From assembly GCF_014066305.1 (NCBI RefSeq), contig NW_023501082.1, positions 62,001-126,000 on the forward strand: a stretch of 64,000 nt of DNA, in the 5' to 3' direction. Source of the stretch: Letharia columbiana (Eukaryota > Ascomycota > Lecanoromycetes > Lecanorales > Parmeliaceae). The notes beneath the pieces were generated by a model, which was not told the DNA's origin, searched no databases, and was given only the letters and a program-made list of their open reading frames with translations. The position numbers and the translations under genes were made by a program. Shown in pieces: positions 1 through 11,357 of the stretch. The number at the start of each line of letters is the position of its first letter. The stretch's first letter is position 1.

Positions 1-1744
1 GGGTCGACCAACCCTCTCTCTTCGTCGCTCCTACCCTAGAGCCTGACCCCTGCCAACGAGCTCTCTTGATGCTTCAATGGTATCTCAGTAAGCAAGACAG
101 CAGAATGTGGGTAGGACGACGAAGCTGAGCGGCAAGAAGCCGTTGAGGCTTCTTGGGGAGTTATTCCCCAGGGAAAAGGGAGGACCATGATGGTCTAGCG
201 GAGACGGAATCGGTTTGCGAGCAAGTGAGCCCCCACCCGCCGACGTCAGAGTTCTGTATCCGTAACGAGGAGCACGGGGTGCAGCTGCAGGATTACAGCG
301 CTCAACGAATGCCTTTCGCCGGCACTCTCTCCATTGTTCAATACGGCCATGCGAGTCTACATCTTTTCACTTACAATGAAGACTACGTTACTACCTTTTC
401 TCCCCTCTCCATCCGTATCAAGGGCATTTTTTCTACTAGTTCGTACTCCGAACTCGAGGGTGAGACATTCATTCATCTACGGCTGAAATGATTATGTAAG
501 CCATGTGAAGCACGAAGGAAAAAAAGTGGTCCCCTTAGAGTACAGCCGGTCTAAATATTTAGGTGCGGCTTCTGCCTCCGCACAAAGTTAATATGTGGAC
601 ATAGAATTTGGCCCCTCGCTGTCACCTCCCTGTCGCTGTCCTTCTGTGCTGTTTCTCTACACTACCACCGCTGCAGCGGAGAGTCATACTTTTTTTTTTT
701 GGGGAAAAAAAAAGTAGATAGGTGGGCGGAAGCGGAGAATGGCGTGCATTGACTATGTATCTCGCTATCAATCTACCTCAATAGGCTCCGTTTAATACGG
801 TGTCTTGTGCACCTCGTCCGGGAAATCTGTATACCTTACCGTAGAGGACCTGTAATACGCTCTATTTGGGATCCACCACCTTAACCTCATCGGCCTGTTC
901 GGTAGTTTGTGGCGACTGCGACTCCAGCTCGAGTATCGAGACTTGACGCTTAAGCCTCTCTTATAGCCGACGTCTGTAAGCTCCGTCTCTTATCGATAGC
1001 ACGTTCAAATACTCGAGTAACGCCCTCTCGCTCTCGGCTCCTCCCACATGAAACTGAATCTTCGAATCCTTCGTGGTGTTGCGTGTGTGTAGTTCTTGCG
1101 GTGTGATACTTCCTGAAACTGACAATCCGCGGACCTCTCGTCTTTTTTCTGGGTGGGCGCGGGGGTGGGCGCGCGGGTGTTGTGGGGTGGGTGGTGTGCC
1201 ATCTTTGTCCTTTCTTTGTGGGGCTGCCGTATATTCTGTGTTTTGTGCCGAGCGGTCACAGAAAAGCTGCATCGCCACATTCTCCGAGTCAGAGTAGGCG
1301 GCAAGGCTATTTTCGAAGCAAAGGGCAGAGAATGGGGAGCTTGTGTTCCGAGCTCTGCGCACCAGCCGTCCAATTGGAATCCCAAGCATCAACACCCATG
1401 CCATCACCCCTCTCACCATCCGTCCTCTACCGGAGCAAGATCCCAGGGAATCCCGCAAAGCCTGGTCCGGCGTCGTTGATGCTATCAGAGCCAACGATAT
1501 GCTAGCCGCAGGCAGGGGGAGGCCGAAGATTGAGAACGGGCAGAGGGGCATGAGAGTGGCGGAGAAGGCGGAAGGGAAGAGGTGGGAGCCTCGGTTCTTC
1601 GGGAGAGTGGAGGGGGATGGAGTGGTGGAGAGGTTGGAACTGAATGAATCACGGGTTGGAAGAGGAGAAGATGGCAAAGGGGTTTGGAGGTGGGATGGAG
1701 AGAAGGCGAGGATGGTTTTGAGGCTCTTTCATGATGATATGTAG
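1..1744 (+). pseudogene. Decayed oxysterol-binding protein (OSBP/Kes1-type), 5' end outside window
   Basis: OSBP-related proteins move sterols and phosphoinositides between membranes. Pieces of the fold appear in family order. A start block with LLMLQWYLS lies near 30-90, and a KPLRLLGELF block near 138-168. EQVSPHPP, matching the EQVSHHPP fingerprint with one His changed to Pro, lies near 220-242. ELEGETFIH follows near 455-480. A C-terminal block with EQDPRESRKAW, then KIENGQR and RWEPRFF, runs from about 1425 to 1610 and its frame stops at 1744. These pieces sit in different frames with stops between them, and 490-1340 has no long family-like frame, so no set of ordinary introns restores one protein. 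The upstream end lies outside the window. The family call is firm and the pseudogene call is likely, but a gene with several undetected introns is a weaker alternative. Confidence 0.72.
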
Positions 1745-1935
1745 CCGAGTGGTTGAAGGATGAGATCTCCTGCTCGTTGGTGAAACTCCTTGGGCTAAGA
1801 ACTGTGTAACACTGTGGGAAGAAGTACATTGAACTGGGAGCTTGACGGGACGTGTTTGCCCTGTTGGAATCCTTTCACTGTCAGGAGCCAAAAAAGAAGT
1901 CGACTCTCAAAAATCGACCGCCACGCATATTCTAA

Positions 1936-2063
1936 CGACCTACGCAGGATTCGCACCTACAACCTGGATTGAAACCTTAGTATCTGAGCTGCACTGGTAT
2001 GTGAGTCACGGAATCGTACGTTTTGCGTTGTAAACAAACGCGCTACCATTGCGCAAGCAGGCC
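1936..2063 (-). tRNA. tRNA-like sequence, interrupted, probably a relic
   Basis: On the minus strand a 7-bp acceptor stem can form between 2057-2063 and 1937-1943 with two G-U pairs. A D-arm (GCGC AATGGTA GCGC), an anticodon arm TTTGT/GCAAA and a T-arm with loop TGCGAAT are all recognisable. About 60 nt of extra sequence separate the anticodon arm from the T-arm. The loop would give the anticodon ACA, which is not a normal fungal tRNA, and there is no clear T-run terminator. It is probably a tRNA pseudogene related to the copy about 240 nt away. Confidence 0.35.
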
Positions 2064-2305
2064 AGTTGTTCTTGCTTCTTGGACACTATTCCCAACTATG
2101 CGTGAATGATCATAGACAGAGAATGATTTGCTGGGGTGGATTTTTTTAAAGGTGAATGATCGGTGATGTGTTTACCTCGTCTTACGTCAGATGCTCGATT
2201 CAGAAGGAGGGGCGTAGGTGAAGCCAAAGCAAAAAATCAAAACAAAATCGTGAGGTCTATCTTTTGCAACCCTGAGTTGCGAGGGAAAGCTCGAGGACTA
2301 AAAAG

Positions 2306-2436
2306 TGAACCATGTCTGACTCGAACAGACAACCTTCACAATGGGATCTCAGTATTTTGCGAAGTGAATTTGGAATGGGTTTTAGGCTCTACCTTTCGGA
2401 CTGGAATCGAACACGCTACCATTGCGCCAATGGTCC
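2306..2436 (-). tRNA. tRNA-Trp(CCA), interrupted
   Basis: Read on the minus strand, the acceptor stem pairs 2430-2436 with 2307-2313 over 7 bp (one G-T). It is followed by a D-arm GCGC/GCGT with loop AATGGTA, an anticodon loop TTCCAGT with CCA, and a T-arm GTCTG/CAGAC with the classical loop TTCGAGT. A run of five T follows the discriminator base, as expected for a Pol III terminator. About 58 nt interrupt the molecule. If they are an ordinary intron after position 37, the 3' anticodon stem is GTGAA with one mismatch. If they lie in the variable loop, the stem CCGAA forms at once. Either way the insertion is odd, and the gene may be functional or a relic. Confidence 0.6.
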
Positions 2437-2742
2437 ATTTTTCTGTGCAGTATAAGCCTTGTTCGCATACTTATCTGGTATCACTACGCTGAAAAAGATC
2501 ACAGGGAAGGATCCTTGTCTATAGGTAGCAGAAGCAAATGGTGAGATGGAACGGGGGATATTTTGAGCTGGGACTCTGACGGCTGTCAACACCCAAATGG
2601 AGTCTTTGGATTTGTGAATCGTACTCTACCTTCGCTGGTATTGCACGAGGATGCTTACTGGGACCGTACCAAATATTCAGTACTATTTCTTTTTTTTTTA
2701 AAAAAAAGCTTGAGCCATGGAAAGATTCCTTCATTCTCATCC

Positions 2743-4469
2743 TCATGATGCCTTGAGCTGCCGTTTCAGCATTCCACAAAAGCTCTCGAAAAGCACGCTG
2801 TCTCTGCCCTGCAACCATCGGACCATGACTCCAACTCCACCCTCATTCTCCTTCCTTAGCTGAATTTTGAAGCCGAGGGCTGGTTCGCCATTTTCATCAT
2901 CCTGATCCATGGCCTGGTCTTTTTCCACAGAGTCGGTAGGACTCTGTTGCTGCTTGCGCCTCGCTGCTCGGGACCAAACACTTCCTTTGGCAAAGCCAAC
3001 CCCTGTCGCCATAATTGGGCGATACTGCCATCGTAGTTCAAGCGCTTGAAGCGTGGCGTTCAGACAATGTGAACAGCTCTCGATTGATGTCTCGACAGTA
3101 AACGAGGACTCTGAAGGAAAAGGAAGTAGATGCTTGGGAAGTGTAGAGGTACCTCTTGCAGCGTCCTTCACGGGTTCCATCAGCTGATGAACGACTACAA
3201 TTTCGTCGAGAAGGTCACACTTACGTGACTTGGCCGCATACTTCCCCAGCTCCATGCTACAGCCCAGCGTCTCGTTTTATTCCCTTGCACCAGGTCTTTG
3301 ACCGCCCAATTGTCGACACCCGCGCCTCTCAGATTCCCAACAACAATCTCAACGCTGCTGTATTTCCCTAGCATGCTAGTGTACCATTGGCAGCGGTCCT
3401 TGAGTACCTTACTCTCGTCGATCATCCGGCTCACAAATGCAATCTCGCCTCCAGGTGTGACCATCTCAACATCAGCACCTGTACAGGCTGAGCATGGTGG
3501 CCTGGACTTTGCGGCGGCTGACGACAGGAGATCGGAGGTAGAAGAGTAGAATGGCGGGTTGCAGATAGTAAAGTCAATGCTGCAATTGTGTAAGACGGGG
3601 CAACATGGAGCTGCCAGAATTCCTACCTTTTGAGGCCAAACGCGTCAAGAGGTACCAGTGGATCATTTGGCTGGGTTTGAAGAGGACGTATCCGGGATTT
3701 GAGATTGTTTTGGAGAATGTTGCGCTTGGCATAGGTCATGTTCTTCTCATCGATATCTGTAATTGAATTAGTGGAACTTCAAGAACCTCCTAAATAGGAA
3801 TGGTAAAGTACCGGTGACAGCAAATCTCCACTTCGGCCTCTGAGAACAGCCAAGCAAAGGGTAAATGCAGCTTGCTCCAGTTCCTCTAGAAAGATACCCT
3901 CAGCCCCAGACTGCGGAAACTCACGACTGGCGAGTCTCACATGTCAAGTCCAGTAACCGTCCGCTCGGCATCATAGCGGTCGCTGTATCTGTTGCTGGTA
4001 GTATCGAGCAGATCCTGGATCCATAGGATGTAATTGAACCTTTCATCAAGGTCAGGATAGTATCACCACCCTTTGGTCACGGCTCACAATTACCGATTAG
4101 GGACCTAAGTGTTCAAGTTCGTTCTTGAAGAGTAGTATGGAAGAATAGAAGGTTGCACGTACTGGCGGGCATAGACGGTCATCAGGTAGGTCGAGCTTGA
4201 CGCCAAAATCTCGCTCCAGCAGGCTTTTCGTGAGCTGTCTGAGTCATGTGAACAGCAGTCTGGTTGCTAACGCGCGAAGAAGTCTCACTGTACTGCGTCT
4301 GGGTTGCTGAAATCCAGCTGTCCGTTCGATTTCAAACTGAAGAGTTGTCATTTGTATGAAGCGCTGGAGATTCCGAAGAGTCTTCGTACTATTTATTGAA
4401 AGCAGGGGATTGAAGGGCCAAGACAGCGAAGTCGACATCCTCCTCGTATATGTTTCTCTTTGCCATCAT
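2743..4469 (-). CDS. METTL16-type RNA N6-adenosine methyltransferase (DUF890)
   Basis: This family methylates adenine in U6 snRNA and similar hairpins using S-adenosylmethionine. The model has nine exons: 4469-4390, 4336-4289, 4238-4163, 4104-4094, 4039-3941, 3885-3812, 3756-3627, 3579-3225 and 3183-2743. Phases agree at every junction, giving 437 residues. The N-terminus has EDVDFAVLALQSPAFNK and NGQLDFSNPDAVQ. LTKSLLERDFG, DDRLCPP and RFNYILWIQDLL follow. The SAM loop is LDIGTGASCIYPLLG, and the catalytic CNPPFY motif sits in exon 8, followed by GGEIAFVSRMI. All are typical of the family. The fourth exon is only 11 nt. The last junction uses acceptor CATCAG at 3184-3189, chosen because the nearer TAG would give an immediate stop. 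The start is the first of two adjacent ATG codons. The gene is divergent from EMW1 with 159 nt between starts. Confidence 0.88.
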
Positions 4470-4628
4470 TCTCAGAAAAGCATTTCAACACACGGTATCA
4501 TAGTTTCGTAGAGCCGGAGATAGAGGCTCAGCCCCGGGCGCTTAAATTATACCCGCGCGCAAGAAAGGCTTGGCTTACTCCAGATTTGCACCGAGTCGTG
4601 GGTAAATTGCCGTTTAGCCATCGCAGCC
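4470..4628. promoter_or_regulatory. Short divergent promoter between METTL16-like and EMW1-like genes
   Basis: Only 159 nt separate the two start codons, so both genes must share this control region. It has a GC-rich stretch around 4530-4562 and no obvious TATA box. Shared control of two conserved housekeeping genes is an inference. Confidence 0.5.
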
Positions 4629-7526
4629 ATGGCCGCAGACCTTTCCCAAAACTTGACAGACGTGCATGTACGCTCTTTACTTGATCAAGCTTATGATGAG
4701 CTTGGACTTGAAGCCCTCACACTACAGTCATGTGACGGGGATTGGCCCCAGTTCCTCGCTCAACGATTACAGCATCTCCTCGAAAAGCAGCCACAAGCTG
4801 CGAGTATAGACCACGAGTTCTTATCCCTTGCCACTTTTGCATTTAGTTGTTTCCTCCAGGCAAATGTCTCGGGACCCCCGTTGTCCTACAACTCGGCTGA
4901 TGGGATCCTTCCAAGCTCTCTCTTCGAAGGGACTAACACCACCGTTGAACGACTGCAAAGGCGGCTGATCTCGGGCCTGAGCATTGATGGAGAAGCAGTT
5001 TACCGACTTATTCCCCACGTTGAGCTCTTTTGTCTAGCCAAATGTATTCTAAACCACCCATCAATGACGCAGGACTTACCGCTCAGACTGGCTCGCCTGA
5101 GGGCGAACTTCTGGCATCAGCGGCTGCTTACCGATATCTCTTCATCTTTACAAGATACAATTTACGATGACTTGCAGCTCATTGGCGACAGCGTGCTCAG
5201 TAGCCCCCCTTTCAATAGTATCATTACGCCCGCTCAGTTCTTCCTTGAACGGGCAACAATCCACATTTACCACGGTTTTGACCAAAGAGCGAGAGCAGAT
5301 ATTGAACAGGCGGCACGGGAAAGATCTTTCCATTTTGCATTGACTGGAAGGTTAGGAAAACGGACAAAGTACCAAGAGAAGGAGTTGAGCCAGCTGGTTG
5401 TGCTTGCCACAAGCGTAGATGAGGATGATGAGGCAGCTCGATCCGGGAAGAGTACGAACGCAGACACCATTGAAACGGGCCCAAGCTCCTATCGACGAAC
5501 AGAAGCAATACCTCGAAAGCTGAATTTGAACGATGACACTCTGTTGGAGTCAATTGCATTCACCCAACCCGCAGCATCCGTCCCAGATTTCCAGCAAGAT
5601 GACCACCTACATCCATCGTTAGAGACTTTGGATCCTGGAAACCAGCCACTCCTACAACCGCTTGACGCTATCATTCTCCTTGCTACAGCCTCGTCAATTA
5701 CAAATACTTCACCAACAGACGGCTTGACTCGCGAGGAAACTTTGCCATACGCCGAGCGGGTCATTTCGGGAGGTAGCTCGAACTGGCAGGTGTACACTCA
5801 AGCCCTGATAGTCCGAAGCCGCATCGAAGGCTATCGATCACGCACCATAGAAAGAAGCGTGCTGCAGCTGCAAGCTGTCGTCGACCAAGTGGTTGCGGAA
5901 ACTTCATCGTATAAGGCTTCCAAAGACGATGCAGCATCCGCAATGACAACGTCCACGACGTTCCTACCTCAACCAAAATCGACCGAATCAGCATCTGCCT
6001 CCGAACGTCTCCGATACATACATCAGCTCGCTTCTTCTCCACGATGGAAACTTGAGGCCGAACTTGCAGACCGCTGGGTCTCTCTTGGTGGGCTCCGCAC
6101 AGCACTAGAGATCTATGAGCGTCTCCAAATGTGGGCTGAAGTTGCTCTGTGCTGGGCAGCGAATGACCGAGAAGACAAAGCTCGGAAGATCATACGGCGC
6201 CAGCTATACAACTCTGTCATCACCACATCAACGAACAAGCTCCTCGAAGACGATGAAGACAATGATGTTGGAGACTACAGGATAGAACGGGATCCTCTAC
6301 CAGCAGATGCTCCACGTCTCTTCTGCATCCTTGGTGATCTTGAGAAGTCCACAGCTGCGTACGAGCGTGCTTGGGAGATATCGAATCAGCGGTATGCTCG
6401 TGCGCAGCGCTCATTGGGTAAATTCTACTCAGCGAATAAGGATCTTGACAAAGCGGGCACAGCTTACGCAAGATCACTGAAAGTCAATCCGCAAAATCAT
6501 GCGATTTGGTTTGCCTTGGGATGCATTAGACTCCAACAGGAGGACTGGGCTGGCGCCGTGGACGCTTTCGGACGAGCCGTACAAATTGAGGATACCGATG
6601 CAGAGTCTTGGAGTAACCTTGCGGTGGCCCTGTTGAAACTCCCACCTCATATATTACCGGGCGACCCAGATACTTTTGGTACAAAGCTGGATAGAACCCA
6701 CTCCAATGTTGAACTTATGCCAGAAGGTTGCAGTAATGGCTCCAATGTACCGGCAACGGACCCCCAAAAACACGTAAGGGAGGCTTTTGTCGCGCTCAAG
6801 CGTGCCGCAGCTCTCAAGAGGGAGTCCTTCCGAATATGGCAGAATCTACTTAGTGTCTCGATCAAACTATCACCACCTCCATATACTGAGATCATGATTG
6901 CTCAAAATCGGCTCATTGAACTACTCGGAAATAATGAAGGTGAGAGGTGTGTCGATGTTGAAATTGTCGAGGCACTGGTAGCGCACCTCGTCACTGCCTA
7001 TCCACGAGCTCCAACAGATGCGGAGACGACGGAAATTAACGATAGGCAGCCCGAAGACGGCGGCACACTCCAGGTGTCAGCGCCTAAAAGGGTGGGATTT
7101 GAACGGATGGTGATCGACCTAGTTCAGAAAAGGGTCACGCCTCTTATTACTTCGTCTCGCCGTCTATGGCTAGTTACCGCCAAGCTGTCGCTGTACCTGC
7201 AGCGTCCATCCGCAACCTTATCCGCCTATGAGAAAGCATGGCGCGTCACCCTGAATCAACCTGGATGGGAAAGTGGTACTGGGGAGGCAAAGGATGCTTG
7301 GAGAGAGGTCGCTGACTCAACGATTGATCTATTGGATGGATACGAGAGCCTAGGGGAAAGAATTAGAGAAGCTGGGATGGGCGCAGGAGAGTTGGTTGCT
7401 AAGGATTGGAGATTCAAATCCAGAAGCGCGGTCAGGTCCGTTCTGGCAAGAGCGAAGGAGGGGTGGGAGGGCGACGACGGGTACGAGACCCTAGGGGAAA
7501 GATTGCAGGAGCTGAAGAGTGCATGA
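4629..7526 (+). CDS. EMW1/TTC27-like tetratricopeptide repeat protein
   Basis: This is an intronless frame of 965 residues. Yeast Emw1 is an essential TPR protein linked to cell-wall integrity, and its animal counterpart is TTC27. Family-specific stretches are visible: RWVSLGGLRTALEIYERLQM followed by an ALCWAA block near residues 480-510, and RLFCILGD then AYERAWEIS near 560-585. Consecutive TPR units run from about 588 to 690 (FYSANKDLDKAGTAY; AIWFALGCIRLQQEDW; ESWSNLAVALL), with a further helical unit containing FRIWQNLLSVS near 735-750. The length matches the fungal family. The start is the first ATG of the frame, close behind the divergent neighbour. No signal peptide or membrane segment is seen. 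A cytosolic role is expected; the biochemical function is not evident from sequence. Confidence 0.9.
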   Translation: MAADLSQNLTDVHVRSLLDQAYDELGLEALTLQSCDGDWPQFLAQRLQHLLEKQPQAASIDHEFLSLATFAFSCFLQANVSGPPLSYNSADGILPSSLFEGTNTTVERLQRRLISGLSIDGEAVYRLIPHVELFCLAKCILNHPSMTQDLPLRLARLRANFWHQRLLTDISSSLQDTIYDDLQLIGDSVLSSPPFNSIITPAQFFLERATIHIYHGFDQRARADIEQAARERSFHFALTGRLGKRTKYQEKELSQLVVLATSVDEDDEAARSGKSTNADTIETGPSSYRRTEAIPRKLNLNDDTLLESIAFTQPAASVPDFQQDDHLHPSLETLDPGNQPLLQPLDAIILLATASSITNTSPTDGLTREETLPYAERVISGGSSNWQVYTQALIVRSRIEGYRSRTIERSVLQLQAVVDQVVAETSSYKASKDDAASAMTTSTTFLPQPKSTESASASERLRYIHQLASSPRWKLEAELADRWVSLGGLRTALEIYERLQMWAEVALCWAANDREDKARKIIRRQLYNSVITTSTNKLLEDDEDNDVGDYRIERDPLPADAPRLFCILGDLEKSTAAYERAWEISNQRYARAQRSLGKFYSANKDLDKAGTAYARSLKVNPQNHAIWFALGCIRLQQEDWAGAVDAFGRAVQIEDTDAESWSNLAVALLKLPPHILPGDPDTFGTKLDRTHSNVELMPEGCSNGSNVPATDPQKHVREAFVALKRAAALKRESFRIWQNLLSVSIKLSPPPYTEIMIAQNRLIELLGNNEGERCVDVEIVEALVAHLVTAYPRAPTDAETTEINDRQPEDGGTLQVSAPKRVGFERMVIDLVQKRVTPLITSSRRLWLVTAKLSLYLQRPSATLSAYEKAWRVTLNQPGWESGTGEAKDAWREVADSTIDLLDGYESLGERIREAGMGAGELVAKDWRFKSRSAVRSVLARAKEGWEGDDGYETLGERLQELKSA

Positions 7527-10500
7527 GGTTAGTTTGTTCTACATGACATACGAATATTAGACCTCCGGTCGATGGAGAGACTTTCACAGGCTGCAGAACT
7601 CGGGCTCACCGAAACCTGCAGCTGGACATGCATTGGAAGCAAAGGGCTCGACAATCTATGACGTCTCACAGACTGACCCACCGAAAGTCTGCATTACCAC
7701 TCAAAGTCTGCTTGTGTATGTTTCTAAGGTGCTGCCACCTTAAGCAACCAAACTTGAAACGATGTGGATACTCTTGGCAAGGTATCTTGTGCGGATTCCT
7801 CTTCAGGTTGTCCCCGTCTTCTCCAGGACTTCGAACTGCGCATTCCTTGAACGAAGCCGCTAATTCAAGGCCAAGCGACTAGTCTCCCATTTGAGGTTTG
7901 ATGGATCCTGATAAAATCGCTCTATCGGCACACTCGCCTAGTCGTTGCCCTCCTGTCTGGGTTTCTTTGCTGGCGCTCTCTCTCTCCCTCTTACTCGACT
8001 TCCATCACGGGAGAGTACTCAGATGCGCTCAGCAGCAATGGCAAATCAGCGGCTACCACATCCCGTTGCAACCAGCTCCTGTGCTGCAGCTTCTCTATCG
8101 GCATCGACCGGTCCCAAATCTCCAGTCTCTACAGCAGCAGCCAGGCTCAGTAATTATATTTCCGGCTACTTATGCATGCGCAAAGCTCTCTGTCCACTTG
8201 CGGCCAGAATGTTGACAGGTGTATCTACATCTGCACTGGAGATAGTCCAGATGGTGAACGTGGAGACATGATGTACGCCCCATGAGCGCAAAGACTACTT
8301 TGAGCATGCCATCGAGCGTTCGAAGAGCGAGAAAGTTCTGGGGTACAGAAGTGAAGATACCTGCCTTGCATTGACCCAAATGAAGTAGTTCCTGCATACC
8401 CCGGAAGCAAGGGGTCTTGGCACTGTAATGCGCACCCTTTGCACCCCCAACACCTGAGACGTTGCTGTATCAGCATTGAATCTAATTCATCGATCCGGTC
8501 TGATGTCAGCATTTCGAGAAATCTATTTCTACTCCTTTCTTTATTCGCTACTCCCACTTTCTATCCTCTCAATTTCCATCACGACAGAGACGAGCATGAT
8601 TAAGCCCAGTGGCCTGAAACTCCAGCACCGAGAGAACTTCGGAGCCAAGAATGGGAGACCGATGTGCAAAGACGCAACAGGGCGGGATGTCGTCTCGGAC
8701 AGGAGGGAAGGAAGCAAACAATCATCACTACAGTCGAGCCTCGAAGAAGAAAAAGTCAGCTCCAACTCCAACACCGCGGAGCGTGTCGCGCGGTTAACGC
8801 CAATCAACACATGGCTTTCTTCAACTCAACCATTAGGTCTCTACTAGTGGCCAGTTTTCCTCCTTCTCGTCCTGGTCTTCTGGCGCTCTCCCTCCTATTC
8901 GGTCTCGATTCGGACAGCTTCGTCATCGAACCGATTCGACAACGCCAACACTGTACCTCATTCCAATTTCGCTGCATCTCATTGCTTTGCTTCAGCGCAT
9001 CGTTGTGCATCCGCAAACCCGAAGGTCTCTTGCCTAATTTCAACCCTCAACCAACGACATTGATTTCTCCCGTCCTGAGGACATGCAAGAAGGACAACAA
9101 GGACTGGTACTGGAAAATGAGGTTGAATGGACGGCGTTACAAGGTTATGTGCTCGAATTCATTTATACGAGCTTCCACGGACCTCACTCTCGAAGGCGGC
9201 GGGGTGGCGGGATGGTGTCTTCAAAGATGCATCTTGGATAATTCTAATTGCGAGGGCAGTTTGTATCTTTTTGATCGCCTTTTCGAAAGCAACTGTTTCT
9301 TCCAGCAGAGTAACGAACGGCCGGCGTTCGAAGCGGGTGAAAGAGTTCTAGCCGCGAAAGTTTCGAAGGATTGAAGTTGATAGCGTCCTCTTACCATTAG
9401 TCTGCTCCCTTTTTGCCAATCAGTATCTCGAGGGCCTTTTTTGGATCCGTGCAATCTGTTGTGACTGTGCCTGTTAAGGGAAGGCTCCACAATGTTTTTC
9501 GCCTCGCGAGGCTGATACCCGTTGGCCCTTGCATCGGTGTGACCGAGCGGCTACTGCAACATTCACATCGCTTCTCCATGTCACAAAAGATTTTGAATAA
9601 GCCTTGAGGTTGATGAAGTTCTAGAACATCTCTGCATTCTTCTACAACGACCAGGAAATATCGCGCTCCAGTCGATACAAACACCTCTATCACGAACGGC
9701 ATGAAGTTTGATACTGAAGGAGAGTACTTGGAGAGGATGTGGGAGGATCTCCAACAACATGACGCTGGGAAGAGCGTCGGCGCATCACGAGACAATGGCA
9801 CTACAGACGGCAGCTTGAAAGATACCAAAGCTCTTGAGCCCAGCTCTTGATACACGTTTCTCGCCCACGCCTTCTGGGCCGTCTTTGCTTGCCTCCTAGT
9901 TATGTCTGCCATCAATCAATTCAAGGTGGCATCGATCGCAGAATCAAAATCCCCTGTAAGCTTTGTCAAGGAGAACCAGGGTGCTGCAACTCTCCCAACA
10001 TGCCTTTCTCGGGACATCAACAGCACCTTATCTGTGTTGGGCTCTCACGCCACTACGGCAGCTCCGAAAGTGTTGTTGAAGTCTTGTACACTTTCTCCAC
10101 AAAACATGTCGCTCATTAGCAAAGTCTTCAGCGCATGCTCATGCCTCCTTAGCACGTCAACAGAGGATGATGAACCTTCGACAGTGACCATCTGAATGCA
10201 CAAATCCGAGAAATTTTTCTCAGGTGTCAGTCTTGCTAATAACGTTTCATAGACGACAACAGTTTGGACGATGAGGGTTTCTGCAACGACTTTTCCCAGC
10301 AAAGTTTCCAAAACTCGACAAGAACCGTGACACAATGCTACGATGACGCGCGCCTATGTGCCGCACGCAGCTCCGCCAGATCGAGCTCAAGCAGCATCAC
10401 TGCAATCCCTGCGCAATTCGAAAGTTTGACATTTGTGTTCCCAGACCAAACCTCCCTTCATTCAATGCATATGTATGTTCTCCTCAACGGGTTGGTATGG

Positions 10501-11357
10501 GGCTTCACTTCCTACATACTTCATAGCCCATTTTACTTAGATAGTTACCAGATGCACCGTGCTTCACACATGTTGCTTACATGCTCTATGACAAAGCATT
10601 TTTCTGCGAGCTCCCCTAGGTGGACGATGATAGTCGACAAGCTAAGCTGGTAAGCTAAACCGACGCGGACACATACCACTTCTACAGAGGGTCTTGTTTT
10701 TCAAGTGTTTATCAGACAAAAGGTGCTTTATTTTGATAGCTATTTAGCCCAAAAAGCCACAAGGGCCTTGGCTTAGCTTGCTACACCACAAGTCAATCAA
10801 TATCCTAGAACTATATATCCATAGTTCCCGGCTCATAAATCGTGTCATTCGCACACTTTGTGCCCTCCTCTAATTTCGATATCTTCGAGCTTAAATATGC
10901 GAATTGTATCTCAAACGTATAGTGCTAGAGCAGAAAGGGTCTTCGTGAAGGAGGTTCTTGGCCCGAGTTCCCCAGATCATACGGTCCCGGTGTCATCTGA
11001 CGTACGGGGGCTATTGCATGAGCCAGTCCTGCGGCCTCATACTAGCCTACATGACCCTGCTGCCCTTCAGCCGCCGCTCTTCATTGGACTGGTTCCCTGA
11101 TTCGTTGACACCAATGACTGGGCAGACAATAGGTGCCTTCATGGCGTGTCCCAACACCATCCCTCGTCACAACACAAACAACCCTACATAATCCTCGAAG
11201 TCATAACTAACAATCTTTAGTGTCACAATTTCAGCCCTCCTACAAAACACACTACCTAATTAGGTCAAGCGCGGCTTGACAGTACCTACATATACAGACT
11301 TCACACCGAAATGGACCTCTTCATAGCTATCATTCTATTCACACTGCAATACCAGCT
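7527..11357. other. 3.8-kb stretch without a supportable gene
   Basis: Open frames occur on both strands, the longest being 8664-9374 (+) and 9397-9915 (-), but none shows a family motif, convincing splice sites or consistent coding character. A CT-rich stretch lies near 7960-8000. The region may hold decayed genes or lineage-specific non-coding DNA between the EMW1 gene and the paralogue array. I cannot place a function here. Confidence 0.4.

Noticed and set aside
961..1677. 238-codon minus-strand frame
   Set aside because: It is the shadow of the OSBP C-terminal block on the plus strand, which carries real family motifs.
8664..9374. 236-codon open frame on the plus strand
   Set aside because: No motif, skewed composition and frames on the other strand are equally open; it looks like chance.
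9397..10335. Minus-strand frames resembling an N-terminal STAND/NACHT-type helical region
   Set aside because: Resemblance is only in helix-like composition; stops interrupt the frame and no nucleotide-binding motif follows.
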